From Cyprinodon diabolis (Eukaryota > Chordata > Actinopteri > Cyprinodontiformes > Cyprinodontidae): DNA of 64,000 nt. Positions 1 through 13,700 of this stretch are shown in pieces. A model generated the notes under the pieces. It did no database searches. It was not told where the DNA came from and saw nothing but the letters and a program-made list of their open reading frames with translations. Location: NCBI GenBank assembly GCA_030533445.1, contig CM060080.1, positions 38,605,880 to 38,669,879 of the forward strand, written 5' to 3'. Positions within the stretch are counted from its first letter, which is position 1. Each line of letters opens with the position of its first letter. The translations under genes and the position numbers were made by a program.

Positions 1-395
1 ATTAGGTCTGTTCTAGAAGATATCGACAGCAAATTAATTTTAAAAGAGGAACAGAGAAACGCGATCAAGGCTCATCTTCTTATTCTAGGCGTGCAACTGC
101 ACGCTTTGATTTCTGTTGACAACAACTATGCGTCGCTTAACATATGTCACGCACTCCGTTGCTCGTATTGGTTGTAGGTCTATCCAATTGAGTGCAGAGG
201 CATTTTTTTTCCTGGTTCGTTCGAAACACGCACCCATAATCACAGCTCTATGGAGCAGCATCAGACTCATTCTGACTAGAATTGAGTAGGACTACGTCAG
301 GCTAGCGGTGGCGCTAAACCTATTTTGCCCTCCTGCCTCGCTTCCTGGTTATACTCTTACAACAGTGTGTTGCAGTGAGCCTGACACAGACATTT

Positions 396-720
396 TATAT
401 TTATGCTCAATATTGAAGCGTGGTCTGAGCTACACGCTGTGGGTCTAGATACGGCCGAGGCGGCGAGGAAGTGGGGGCGAGTTTAGTCCGACGACGGAGG
501 GACATGAGGGCCAAAAAGAGCGGAGATCCAGATAGAAAAAGGGTCCCAGCGTTCTCGCGCACCTCGCTCTTCTAGCGGGTCAAACTTCACGAGTTGTTTT
601 CCGCGATTTCGGTCATAAAACAAAACAAGCCGGCCTCCTGTCTGCTGCACTGTCTGCGGTCAGCTACAATTTGGGAGGTGCAGCGGAGCGTCTGTGGAGG
701 GGGCGGGACGTCTGGAGCCG
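396..720 (+). repeat. PIF/Harbinger-like repeat, copy 1
   Basis: This block is the inverted counterpart of 15331-15795. Shared stretches include 'gggtctagatacggccgagg', 'gaagcgtggtctg' against 'gaagcatggtctg', and 'tgtctgcggtca'. The other copy begins with 'cttaaggctggttaatact', which resembles the end of teleost Harbinger elements. No intact protein is visible. The family name is an inference; the repeat relationship is seen directly. Confidence 0.6.
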
Positions 721-879
721 AGGTATTGCATTGCACTCATTGCACTGATTTTCTGCAATATTTTTGTAGTATTTTTTGATGCAACTTTTCTAGTTCTGTT
801 ATTTGCTGTTGTTTCTCAAAAAAAAAAAAATGCATAACGATATTACAGCTTTCATTGATTTATTTCAAACTTGAAACTT

Positions 880-1052
880 TGTTTAGCCTGTAAGGTGTAG
901 AAAAATAAATAAATAAATAAAAAATTAATTGAATCAAATCGAATCGTGGTGTATTCTTGAGTATCGAAAATAATCGAATCGTTGGGTCAGGAAATTGATA
1001 CTGAATCGAATCGCCATGATGGGTGTGATTTACACCCCTACTTTTCAAGTTG
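880..1052. repeat. hAT-like terminal fragment with repeated 'aatcgaatcg' motifs
   Basis: The stretch contains several 'aatcgaatcg' motifs and ends in 'gtgtgatttacacccctac', which looks like the right end of a nonautonomous hAT element. The left end was not found. The rest of bases 1-1060 outside this block and the Harbinger-like copy shows nothing I recognise. Confidence 0.35.
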
Positions 1053-1139
1053 TGCTAGCATTGTGTCGAAAATAAACTTCACAGTTGAAAACCTAGTGTG
1101 GTGTAAAGATAAACGGCTTCACTAACCTATATACTGTGG

Positions 1140-2330
1140 TTGCTAGGACAAAATGGCAGAAGTCAAGCAGTTGCCAAGAGCCTTTTCACTCGTCAAGTCA
1201 ACAAAATCATAAGAGATGCAAATGCAATGGATCAAGGAGAACTAATGCACGAGTTTAATAAGTGGTCCAAATATCTTGGAGAACTGTTTGAATCCAATGT
1301 CCCTATTGTCACTGAAGCAACATATTGAGAGCCACCAGGTCTCTAACAGCATGAGGACATCGATTAAAAAGGCAAAATATGGTGAAGATAAATTTAAACA
1401 TGGAAGAAAACTGTTGAGGATAATTTGTGGTCCTGAGACGGTCGGCTTGACGTGTCGGCAGCTGTCCTGGAGGCCGAAGAAAGTGGACGGATGGCAAGGG
1501 ACGTCCCGGTCCTAGGTGTGAATGTGGAAGCTTTTAAAATCCACATGGAGCTTCTATGAAAGAAGATAAAACAGTGAAGGGAGACTCTGCCTGGGAGCGA
1601 TGGATCCCTTCAGAAGAGAGGAGAAGTTTTCATAAAAGAATGGAAAAATTTAAGAACTATGAGTTTGTAAATTGTTATTTGAGCCACAGAAAGCTATAGG
1701 AGGACAGAAGCACCCCTTCTGACACCTGAGAATTAAACCCACAACCCTTCCTATTTTCACTGGTGATAAATGAGTCTATCACTGATGGAAGAAAAGACTG
1801 GGAAAACTTACAAAGGCAAGGAGAGCCGATTGGATCAATTGAAGTTAAGAAAATTCAACTTCTGGACAGTGTTGATGGAGAAATAATGTAAGATTTTAAG
1901 TGAACATATACCTCTGCAGAGGACATTCTTAGTGTTTTTAAACAGATATGGCAATAAAGCTTTGATAGCAATTAAAATATTAGAAGATTTGGATGAATCA
2001 CCACTTTTAAAAGAAGACAGACCCAGAAAAGGAATTAATTTGATCCTGATGGTGGAAAATCTTACTGAGCTGGGAAACCCATGCAGTTAAAAACCCACTA
2101 GTTGTAATGACTATGGAAATCAGAATAACAGACTTTGTAAAAAGGGATGGGCTAAACTTCATGCTGGAACCCAAGAACAACTGATAATCATTTTGATATG
2201 CTCCTTCAATTTCTAAAAAGCAGGAAAACATCCTGGAAAGACTGGACCTTCGTCTGCTTCCTCCCTGAGTCTTTTCATGTTGGACTATCAGTAATTTGAA
2301 AATAACCTTCATACAGCCACTGTTTTTCTG
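1140..2330 (+). pseudogene. Decayed coding-like block, possibly a retroelement gag relic
   Basis: Translated in shifting frames, this stretch gives protein-like pieces broken by many stops. Examples are an opening with RQVNKIIRDANAMDQGEL near 1190-1245, WERWIPSEERRSFHKRMEK near 1590-1650, and a piece near 2170-2240 containing DNHFDMLLQFLKS. The composition is lysine- and glutamate-rich, as in gag-like or other transposon ORF1 proteins. No zinc knuckle, protease or polymerase motif is visible, and I do not recognise the family. It precedes the first visible slc5a6 exon by less than 100 bases and is probably intronic. Confidence 0.3.
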
Positions 2331-2404
2331 GTATTAAAGAGTGATTGAAGTTTTGTGGAGGGTTTGTGTCACATTTTTCACTATGGTTCTCTGTGTTTGT
2401 GCAG

Positions 2405-5400
2405 GTCGTGCTACATGGTGTTTCCTTCCCTTCAGCTGGCTCTGGCTCTCAGCTGTGTCATGGGTCTGGTCATGTTTGCTCGTTACTGTGGAGAGGACTT
2501 TTCTGAGAAGCTGGGAAGCTCTTCTCGAGACGCAGTGAGTTCAACTCTGTCTTCATTTTTAATCTCATATATCCGGAAACTTTCAATATTATAAAGAACA
2601 CTCAAATTTAGTACGAAATAGTCTAGACCAGAGGTCACGGATTAGCGGACTGGATCCGGACCCAACCTGAAATAATACATTTATAAATTACCGCATGTTG
2701 ACAGACGACAGTGTCTAACTTCACTTGCGCCATTTCTCCTGTTAATACGGTAAAGCCCTGGGGAGCGTCCGGCTCCAAGCTGCACGTGATCCAAATGAGC
2801 CAATGAGCTGTCAGTCTGGGTTGCTGCTGCTGCTACTTTTAGACACAGCAGGCAAACCTGTGGCAAGCCGGGCGATGGGAAAGAAGGAGAAGAAGATGAG
2901 AAAAAGAGAGCAGAGAAAGTGTGGACTGCTGGAAGAACTGCGGTGAACTGGTGAAAGAAAAGTGAAATGGCGTGCTCAAAGATGACCCTGCACATTTAGA
3001 GGATGTTTTGCTCAACCTGCTGCTGTGAAGCAGGATTCTCCACCATGAACAGAATCAACAATAAATCTGGATCCAGGCTCAAAATGAGCTCCTTGATATG
3101 TGCTTGAGACTTGCTCAGTCTCTGGTTAAACCCAGGTTTAAAGCCTTGCAGGGCAGCCTAAAGCCCACTGCCAACATTAAGACAGAAAAAATAAATAAAA
3201 TAACAAACGCTCAGTTCAGGTGTTTGAGAAAATATGGGAATCAGGAAATTATCTATAAACCAAACTGAATGATTGTTGTTCTCTACTTCAAAAAACACTT
3301 TAGATTTTAAAATGGAAAAAATTATATTTTTATTTAAAAAGTCAATGTATAACATGGATGCATAAACAACTGCATTTTATTTCACTGTTAGATTTTGTTT
3401 AAAGTAACAGATTATAATTAAGTGTCTCTGGACCTTTACTGGTTGATGATTTTCTTTATTCGGAGTGCCTATTTTTAATTTGTTGCCCCTGGGCTAGGAC
3501 TTAATGTTTTGTGGGCTAAATTGATTCACACAAAGGAATGGTGGAAGGAAAACATCAATCCCTATTTGCATGTGTAGCTTCAACATGATTTGTGTAACCT
3601 GAATGCAGAGTCTGTTCTCTGAGGTCATGCTGTGGTTGCATTTGCTACATAGATGTATGCAAAGCAGAAGCGTCCAGGAAGTTTTAATATCAGTTGTTTA
3701 ATTTACACAGATGGTGATATACTTTGTGATGGACATGCTGCAAGGCCTGCCCGGACTGCCGGGACTGTTTATCGCCTGTTTGTTCAGTGCGGCTCTAAGG
3801 TACTGGGCTTTCCACAGCATCCATTGCTCTTCTTATCAGTCAACTCATCTTTGCAATTTACTTTTTTCTTTTTCTGCTGGGTTGTTATGCTGTTTTTGAA
3901 AAGTTTGGAAAATTGCTCCTTATGTATTTTCTAGGTCTGGATGAGTTTCGGAAAAAAATATAATATAATATATTATATTATATTATATTATATTGTATAT
4001 TGTCACATCATTGTCAGCAGTAAGTTAAACATTAAACTCTCTGTTTCTTATTTTTCGTGTTACTCACTAGGAGGTCACTCAGGTCACTGTTCAGTTTCCA
4101 CTACATGTAATTGATGGTGACGCACCACCGCTGCAAAATAAAAGCTGCCAAATCTCTGTAATTAATTAAATACATTTGTTTTAACAGTGTTAAACATATA
4201 GCATAATGTATGTTTGCACACTTATTCTTATCATAGTCAGAATTTCAAATACATTGAAATATCATAACACAGGACTTCCAACTTTTCACCAAACTTTGGG
4301 GAAACAGTTTGGACAGGAAACCCTGTCAGGGTTAGATGAGGACAGGTGCAGCTTAAGGTTGGAGGTTTTCAGAGGATTTACCTGAAACCTAAGTGGCAAA
4401 ATGTAATAAAAGTGTAGTAAAAGTATCAAATATACTGTAAACTAAGAAGTTCACAACTTTGTTTATTAATTATTCTATACAGTTCAAGTAAAATAAACAA
4501 TTGGAAACTAATAAGTTATTACTGGATTACTGGCACTGATACTGGAACCAGTGCAATCGAAACCTATGCAAACTACTCTGTGTATAAATATTTGGTAATA
4601 GGCTAAGGATTATGTTATTCATTCTTCATATGATTGCAAAACAGCTAAACAATTCAACATCACACAAGACAGCACTTCTCTGGATTTGTCATTGGGAAAA
4701 TGTGAAGGAAATTAAGTTAACATATTTAATGGACCAAAATAAGGTTAAATTAATAAGATAATAAAATAATGAAATGAGAACATCTCTGTGGTTCTCCCTC
4801 TATCAATCCAGGATAACTGAGTTGTTCTGCACGTCCTCTCTGGATGTGGTTGGTCTTTTCTTTTTATTTTAAAAAATAAAATGCAATCGTTCTTTTTCAC
4901 TTTTATGATTTTTGAGGCAAACCTGAAAGCTTTAAGAATTAAAACATTTGTGTTGATTTATTTACTCCTAAATTCCAACAGTTTATTAGATTATTAAACT
5001 AGACCGAGCAATAAATATTTAACTTGTAAGCAAAACATGGACTAAAACTGGGCCTAAAAAAGCATCAGGTAAAGAGAAAACAAACCATTGGATGTGATCC
5101 TACACTCCCACATCAATACTTTAAACTAGCTGCTAGTGCTAGATTGCTTGAAATCTTTAATAATTTACAAAGAGAATTATCCTATTGCAGATGAGATAAG
5201 ATACAAATTTAAATGACATGCCTCATAATAACTGTCTTTGATCAATATCTGACACAGTGAATAGGTGGGAATACGGACTGGATATGAACCTGGCATGTCC
5301 TCCTGCGTTAGCGCTCAGGTTGTATTAAAAACGCGGACTGGATTTTAATCACCATGGTATTTTTATAGCTAAATAAGTGGAACGGAGTTGAATTTCTGTG

Positions 5401-7710
5401 TGTTTTGCTGTGAAACTATTGGCTGGTTTATGAAGCTAACTGGGTGCTTCAGAAAAATAGCCATAATTTTTTAAAGCAGAAAATACACTACAATAAATAA
5501 CATGTGCCGTATTTTCTTGATTATAGAGCATACCTCAATACACGCTAAATTGTTTTAAAAAACTTAAAACATACATATATAAGCCACACGGGGCTGTAAG
5601 CTGCTGATATCTACGGAACTGTCTCCCAGCAAACCTGTAGGGGGAGCTCTACTTATAGCCCATGGAGTAGGAATGAAGAAGAATGCTAGCTCCCGTTAGC
5701 TTGTTAGCTCACAGCAGTAAGAGTTTCTACTGAAAGATGGGGCTTTGTCCGCTCTTTATTTCATTCTGCAGGAGTTGAACCCAGTCTCTTTATTTAATGA
5801 GGCAGATAAATGTCAAAATGCATAAATTTGGGATATTTGTTCTCCATTCTGCCTGTTGCTAGCATGCTCTTATGCTAAGTTAAAATTAGCCCCTTATTCT
5901 TTCCCTTCACCTTCTGGCAGTTAGAAAAAAAACAACAGAGAAGCCGCACCTTCTTATAAGCACCATCATAGATATCCATAATAAAGGCTAGATGTCTTAC
6001 GGCGGAGTCTCAAACGTCATCACCGGCGGCCATCTTGCCTCAGGCAGGCTTTCTGGTTTGCTCTGTGGTACCTAATGTAAGGTGAGTGATCAGAACGAAC
6101 ACAAATACTCTTATCTCATTGAATTCTTGACGGATTTGCAAACAGTTTGGTTTCTTACAAACATTATGAACGTGGCTATAATTCTTGATGCTTGAACATG
6201 TCGAAATTGCAGATTTTCTTGTCGAAAAATGACTTAATCGTGCAGCATAGTTGTGCATCACGGCTACTTGCGCAAGTTATCAAGGCTGAGACTATTGGTC
6301 AATTATATAGATTTTACTGACACCGATAACAATTGTATGACAATCTTTGGTGTAAATTACAATCTTTGTGGATGTGGTCGTAGTTATTAGTTGGCTAATA
6401 ACAATCTGTGTGTTGTTTTATGTTCGTTATTAGCCTAACGTTAGCTGGCTAATAACAAGAAGCTGCGAAGTGAGACCTAACGTTAGTAAGTTAGCAGCTA
6501 ACGTTACAGTTTAGCTAGCTGCTAACGTTAACCAGCAACTTTACATCAGTGGAAGAGGCAGAATTGCAAGTGATTTCCAATCGATTTGGTTTGTCAAAAC
6601 ATCTTACATTATGTTACAGGAATTTGCTGGGTTTATTAAAAGGAAGATGCCAGACTTTTGCTATGACATAATAGTATTACAAGATTGTTGTTGACTCAAA
6701 GCTTTTATAAGTTTGTATTAGTTTAATTTGGACAACTTTTTATAAGTAGTTTAGTGTGGTTGTGTCATTCTCAGGTGCATACATACATACAATTACCCCA
6801 AACAAATTTCATTTAGGTGTGTCTTTTTGTGCTTACCCTTGGAAAGAATGAAAAAGGGTTGGAAATGTGACAATAATTTATACATCTGGGAACATTTCTC
6901 ACGTTTTTAAGGTTTCCCAAAAACAGAGAGATGAGGAGGCTGTGGGAACTTGCCCTAAGAAGGGACGGTTTTGTTGCAAATGACAGGCGTCTTCACTGCA
7001 CTTCAGGAGTGAGGATTTTGACTGAACAGGGCAGACTGTCCGACTTAAAGATGGTGTTGTGCCAAACATTTTAAACTTTCCAGCTCATCTTCAAAGGGCA
7101 AGTGTATCATTGAAATTTAATCACATATTGATATACCAATCTTACACACCGTGAATTGTTGTTGGTCACTTTTGTTTTTGTTTCTGAAGGTTATATAATG
7201 TGTAAGCAGGAGGAGAAGATCTTCCATCCCCGTTTGCTGACATTCCTGCACTAGTACATGACCACAGCTACCTTCCTGTCCGCTTTGATGGCCTTGTGGA
7301 CAACGGTCTCTTGTACATTACACAGAAGCTCAATAAAACCTTCCTTTTCAAAGGGCATTAGCCAAGCTATGTTTTTTGGGTCATTTTTTAAATCTCTGTC
7401 TTCCATGTGTATACCATCACAGTAGTGTAGGTGGGGATTTCAACATGCTACATCTATATATACTTGTGAAGGGGACTATTGTACCAATTGTAATAGCAAA
7501 TAAATTTCACTTTTATAATGGTTTAAAAATAGGAACTTTTGTGTAATTACCCCTGATATATAATCCAAATAGCCTACATGAAACTTCAAAGTGTTACCTT
7601 TAATTTGAAACCTGGATTATGCTTCTACACTAAGAGGTTGCCACACAATAAGCCTTTTTTGTCATATATATTATAGCAATAATAATCATATTATAAAAGT
7701 ATGTATGTAA

Positions 7711-7763
<53 letters not shown>

Positions 7764-10700
7764 ATAAGTACATAAGTACATGTCTGAGTTTTGTTTAACA
7801 AACCAAACAGATTGAGAATCGTTAGACAATTGAGGAAGTTATGGTTATTTAAGTACATGCGCCATTGAAACACAATGTTACGAATGAGCGAGCTGCCTGT
7901 GGCAAGATGGCCGCCACGTGCGGACGTCGACCCCCACTGGCCAGCAGGACGGACGAGACATCTAGCCTTTATTATGGATATCTATGAGCACCATGGTTTA
8001 TAGCGGCTTATAGTCCAGAGAATACGGTATTTAATTCAGTCTTCCCCCTTTATAGGAATATAAGGGTAGTAGTAGTAACACAGGCTGCAAATAATCTTAA
8101 CAAGAATTCATTCAGCACTAATTTAAGAGACTATATAAAATAGTGAACTATTTTTTTTTTTTTAGCATTTTTAAACTTCACCGTGAAGTGGTCAACATGA
8201 AGCAACACAACTACAGTAAAGGTCGTCCACACATATCTGCTAAAACATTTTAACTTTTGGGTCTGGAAATTATAAAATGTAAACTGTTTTTCCATGTAAA
8301 ATATTCAGTTTGCATGTCCAGGTCTGCAACAGCTGATCAGCATCAGTTAACTAATTTTCCCTTCAGACATAAGCTACTAATTTGGCAAACTTTAAAAAAA
8401 CATACATTTATCTGTTTTATAAGAGTTACAGCAGCATGTAAGGTTTTACTATTTCTGTAACAACAGTAAAAAGATTGGATTAAAAAAGTTTAAAAAAGAA
8501 CAGCAAGAGTGAGTTTAGCTTGATTTAGAAATATGGATTTGTGTAAAGTAATACAAAAAAGTTAAATTAAACCAGTAAGCATAAAAATAAAAAGAGCTGC
8601 ATGAAGCTGAAATTGACCTTTGTGTGAATTCCAGACTGTAATAAAACTGGGAGATAATTTGATATCCTGGTCATTTATTCTGGTGCTCAGCTGCTTTGCA
8701 TAATGAGTTTCTATTGACCAGGTTTTCGTTAAAGACTGAACTGTGCTGCTTTTGTAATTTCTCCAATCTTCATATTAGCAGTGAAAGCATAATTTGCAGC
8801 TCGTTGATGTCGATTTGGTTTGGTGTGCTTAATAAAAGGAAAATAAAACATGATCCATAAAGATCCAGTGACATCACAAATAGCTTTGCTTTCTCATGTT
8901 TTTGATTTTGTAAAAATAAAAAAAAGGCATTTGTTTATGTTATGACTTGTCTGTTCAGCACCATCTCCTCTGCCTTCAACTCTCTGGCTACCGTGACGAT
9001 GGAGGATCTCATCAAACCACATTTTCCATCCATGTCCGAAGCGAGAGCGACGCTGGTGTCCAAAGCTTTGGGTGAGAGCTGCTCTCTGCTTTAAAAACCA
9101 AAACCAAATCGATGGCTGAACTTTCTAATGCTTGATGTTACGTCTCTGTTCTGGAAGCGCTGTCCTACGGGCTGCTCTGTCTGGCCATGGCTTACCTCAC
9201 TCACCTGATGGGGGACTCGGTGTTACTGGTGAGCTCCTTGTTTGATCCTATTATTAACGGTTCGATTGGTTAAGCTTTAAGTGTTTACGCTTGACTTGCA
9301 GGTAGCTTTAAAGATCTTTGGGATGGTCGGTGGACCGATCCTCGGCCTGTTTTGTCTTGGCATGTTCTTCCCATGTGCCAACTCCATTGTAAGTTTGTCA
9401 TTTGCTACAGTTTTGTTTGTTTAGTCATGAGCTTATAAAACATTAAAAACTATTTACGATCCCAGGTTTTGCTGTTCAGTTTATTTTTTGCAATAGACAA
9501 ATAAAATACCGCAGTTTGATTTTGCCAGATAAATAGAATATCAGTGGGAATTCGATTTCTTAAATCTACTCACTTATTCTGTATTTGATATTATGTTTAG
9601 GTAAGCTACCATCATTGCCCTGAGTTAGCATCATCCCTGTTCTCTACAGCATGATGCTGCCACCACTGTGTTTAGGGATGCTGAGTCCAGGGAGATATTT
9701 AGTGCTTACGTAATTGGGGTGTCTGTATTTTGTGGAAAGTATATGGTGGACATGCGTCTCAAGCGTTAAGGGGTCCTGCAGAGACAGTAGTTGGGAAAAT
9801 CTGAACTTTTTGAGATTGACCCAATAAACAATCCCAGCATTTAGGAATGAGACCATCCTGATCTCGCGAGCTTTCAAGATTTCACTCGCTAATCAGTCTG
9901 GAGAAATTTGGAATCGTTCACCAAACGAACATCCAGTCAGCGTTGGCTTTGAGGCGGGTTGAGGTGTGACGCAACGAGAAGCGCGACAGTTCAGTCTAAA
10001 GAACATGGCGGCTTCAGCCGATGAAACTAGCGTTAGCGTGGCTATCGAGCAAGTTTCATCAGAATTACAGAGTATTTCTTCACTGAAAGAAGAGCAAAAC
10101 ACTGCTCTGGAGGCTTTTCTCAGAGGAAAAGATGTTTCTGCTCTTCTCCCGACTGGTTTCGGCAAGAGTAGCCTGGCTTGTGTTTTCGTCGTCGCTCTGT
10201 TAGTACGTCATATGCTTCGTTGATCTGATTGGTTTATTTGGCCCGTCTATCACCAACATAGGCCAATCAGCTAACCAGTATTTTCGCCCCTTCCCAAAAT
10301 TACTTCAACGGAAGGTTTCCAGATGGATATGCGGAGCAAATCCATCTGGCGGAGTCAGGTTAGCATTTAGGGACGCCTCTAAATATTGAAGTTTGGTAGC
10401 TCTCCAGGCCTTGGGTAGCCCTGCTCTGCACTTGTCTGACTTTAATGTGTATACATTTTTAAGTTGAAATGTTGGACGCCTTTTTTTAAGAGCAACACAG
10501 GTCTATTCTGAAATTACTATTACCTTGTTGCTATGAAAGCAGAGATTGTGTAGAAACAAAGAGCAGAACTTTATTTAGTAGGGATCCACTGATATGAAAA
10601 TCTGGGCTACTAATCAATATTTACTGGAAATCAACCAATATAGTTTTTAATGTTATTTTGACACCAATCTAACTGATATGTGGTGCAGATATTGCTTTTC

Positions 10701-13700
10701 TTCCTCTATTTCCATGATAAACATTAAACAGTTATAACAAATGTTACACTGGTCTAATTTTAAGCAAAAAAATACTTTTTTTCTTTTTTTTAACAAATAA
10801 AACAAACCTAACAAATGCAGGGAGAGGCAATGATTGCTCTCTGCATGATCTCACAGCATGGCTGCTGAATGCATTTATGAACAGGCCAATGCATGCACAT
10901 ATTGGCTGATACAGGAAAAAAATTAATTATGATGTATCAGTTTATCTCTAAGATTTCGTAGTATTATATACATTACATGTCCCTACTCTTTTGAAGCTAT
11001 GAAAAACTGACCACAGTGCTGATATTTCTTTTTCTCCAGGGTGCAGTGGCCGGTCTGGGTGCAGGTCTGGGCTTCGCTTTCTGGGTCGGCATCGGAAGCA
11101 TCGTCACTCACAGCTCTGGAGCAAAACGCCTGCCGCCCAGCTGTCACGTCAACGCAACAACCGCCATTCAGACAGCTCTCACCAACGTAACAAGGTGGGC
11201 CTCCTGCCGTTAGCTGTGCTTGTTAATTCGTCCTGATCTCACCTCACAGCTAAATCGTATGTCTTTGTTCATCAGCCGACCCACCGGCCTGCAGAGGTTT
11301 TACTCTTTGTCCTACATGTGGTACAGCGCGTTCAACTGCCTAACCGTCATTCTTATCGGGCTGATCATCAGCTTTCTCACTGGTAAAGAACACCAGCACC
11401 AACATTTATGTATGCTTAATTAATGCACAACGCTCTCCTTACACTCACCTTTTTGTATTGTTTTTTCAAGGCCCGATGAAAGAAGAGGAGGCAACACCTG
11501 GAACACTCTATCCCTTATTAGGAAAACTGCTTTGTTTTCTGCCTGAACATCTGAAAAAGAAGCTCTGCTGTGTGACTCCTCTGATACAGTCTGTAAGTAA
11601 AGACGGCCACACTTTGGTTTCAAAACAAAGCACAAAAAAACAATTATTAGAGAAAAAGCTCAGTAGTTCCTTGGTGCTTCAGCAGGATTTTGGTGTTCAA
11701 GTTAAAAGCCGGTTGCAGCTATATAAATGGTTTATTTGATCTCCAGCTGGGGTGCTGCTAGTTTGCTTTTTTTAGAGATATTTCTTAAAAACAACTCCCT
11801 ATATGGAAAGAGATGAGAATGATCAGTGTTACTAAAGTGACACTAATATGTTACCTCCAAGCACTAACAGGTCAAACTAAATTTTTGTAAAATTATTACT
11901 GCTCTTAAGAAGGGCTGAATGATTGAAAATTGCGATTATTTTCAACCATTATTGCGATTTTTATGGTGATTTTCCTTTGCACTAAGCACAAGCATGTCGT
12001 GTTTTTTACTCCAGGGTCATTTTTTCACGACCTTAAAAACGTGCAAACGAGTCCAGCGTTGCAGGTAGGGCTGCAACAACCGATCGATAAAAATCGACTT
12101 TTAAAAGCGTGGCAACGAATTTCATCATCGATTAGTTGTGTCGCGCGATTAATGCGTCATCCGCCGCCGTCGTCATCATCACTGCCACTTGACTGAAACG
12201 GGGAAAGAAAAAAAAAATACGGCAGAGCGAGCCAGAGCCTCAGGTGCAGTGTTGCCAACTCAGCGACTTTCAGACCCCTCCAGCAACTATTTTTCAAAAA
12301 AGTGACTAGCGACAAATCTGGCGACTTTTTATGGTGTCACTGGCGGCTTTTGGAGACTCTTACGTGAAAGCATGTATCGTTCCTACTCTTGTCTTCCAGC
12401 GGCAGCTGCTGCCGTGAGGCGCCTCCCCCATCCCAAACCCTTTCTCCCTCTCCCACTAATTATGAGGGCAAGGCTTAAACTAAAGAAGATCCTGCAATTT
12501 ATGGAAGTAAAGCAGAATAAAATCCAGCAAGATCAGTAATATGTCAATTAATTATCTGCCACATTCCCATGTAAATATCTGTCTTTGGAGGATGTGTTTT
12601 TTACCACCCCTAGTTCTCTCATTTTTATTCCAAAGCAACTTTAACTGCTATACTTTCCTGTCTTAAAAGGCAGAACTCTTCTAGTCTAAAAAAAACTCAT
12701 TTGTTGAAATGGGGGGGCCTATTGTTTGAACCCCTTAGGGGCTTTTAAAAACAAAAATGTCTTTTTTTGCGCTTTATGAAACAAAGTAGCCTATATTTTG
12801 TGGATGTACAGCTACATTTCTCATGTAAGTTTGCGTAGTTTTACCACAAACATTTATTTTTCATATTGCACCAGGACAGTTAATGAGCAACCTGTACTTG
12901 TGTGCCTGTTTGTTCTGTCTAAAATGTTTATTTTGGAATAAAGAGGTTAATATAAAAAATATTTTTTGTCCGATTCATCGATTAATCGAAAAAATAATCG
13001 GCCGATTCATCGATTTTTAAAATAATCGTTAGTTGCAGCCCTAGTTGCAGGACTTTACTGTAACATTTGCATGAAAAAGTTCTTAATCCTACTATAATGC
13101 ATTAATCTAGGCGTTAGCTGCAACTCTCTGTTCCTTTCTGTGCGACTGCATAGCCAGTTAAATTTATTACTGCCACCTAAAGGGCTGGAGGGAGAAATTA
13201 GTTTCTTACTCTTGTTAAATTTACTGTGAATAAAAATTTAATGCCTCTGCGATTTGACAATTGCTTTTTTAGAAATTGCGATTATTTTGCAAATGGAATT
13301 AATTGCCCAGCCCTACTCCCAAGACAGGTAATGCTTTACAATCAAAGCTGTCAGTTTCAAAAGGTTAAATAAAGAGAGACTGTGGCTGTGTCCGAACTTC
13401 AGCCCTAAATCCCTCAATCACTATATAGTGGACTTTATAGTTAAAACCTCTTAACATCTCCCTCATTTGGAAGTAATCCTCGCCTATTTTGCATACCCAA
13501 ATGGAAAAGCAAATAACTTATGAACTGTAAGCCCAAATTACATGTTTGATTGAAAGCTCACACCTTCTAGCTTCTGAATTATAAATGAAAATTGGATGAA
13601 ACAAAGCCCAGGCTGCATCAGTTCAAAGATGAATCAAAGTTGTTTTTTTTTAATTATCAAAAATAATAGGTATTTTTTGAACAGCAGTAATAAAGACGTG

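Larger units (their letters stand above)
5967..7986 (+). mobile_element. P-superfamily-like DNA transposon, nonautonomous, with THAP relic
   Basis: The element is 2,020 bp. Its first 31 bases (starting 'catagatatccataataaag', ending 'gctagatgtct') recur exactly inverted at its right end. It is flanked by the 8-bp direct repeat 'agcaccat' (5959-5966 and 7987-7994). A 31-bp inverted repeat with 8-bp duplication is the arrangement of classical P elements. Internally, MPDFCYD near 6647 and [20 protein letters not shown] starting at 6913 resemble the start and middle of a THAP zinc finger, the DNA-binding domain of P-like transposases. The later Cys-Cys-His ligands are incomplete and no full transposase is visible. 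It sits in an slc5a6 intron, inside the 5509-8031 element. Confidence 0.7.
5509..8031. mobile_element. TIR-bounded nonautonomous element, split by the P-like insertion
   Basis: The left end 'ccgtattttcttgattatag' pairs with the right end 'ctatagtcc-type ... agaatacgg' as imperfect inverted repeats of about 25 bp. With the inserted 5967-7986 element and one copy of its duplication removed, the flanks rejoin as '...cttataagcaccatggtttatag'. The family is common-looking in fish, but I cannot name it. No protein-coding content is visible outside the insert. Confidence 0.55.
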
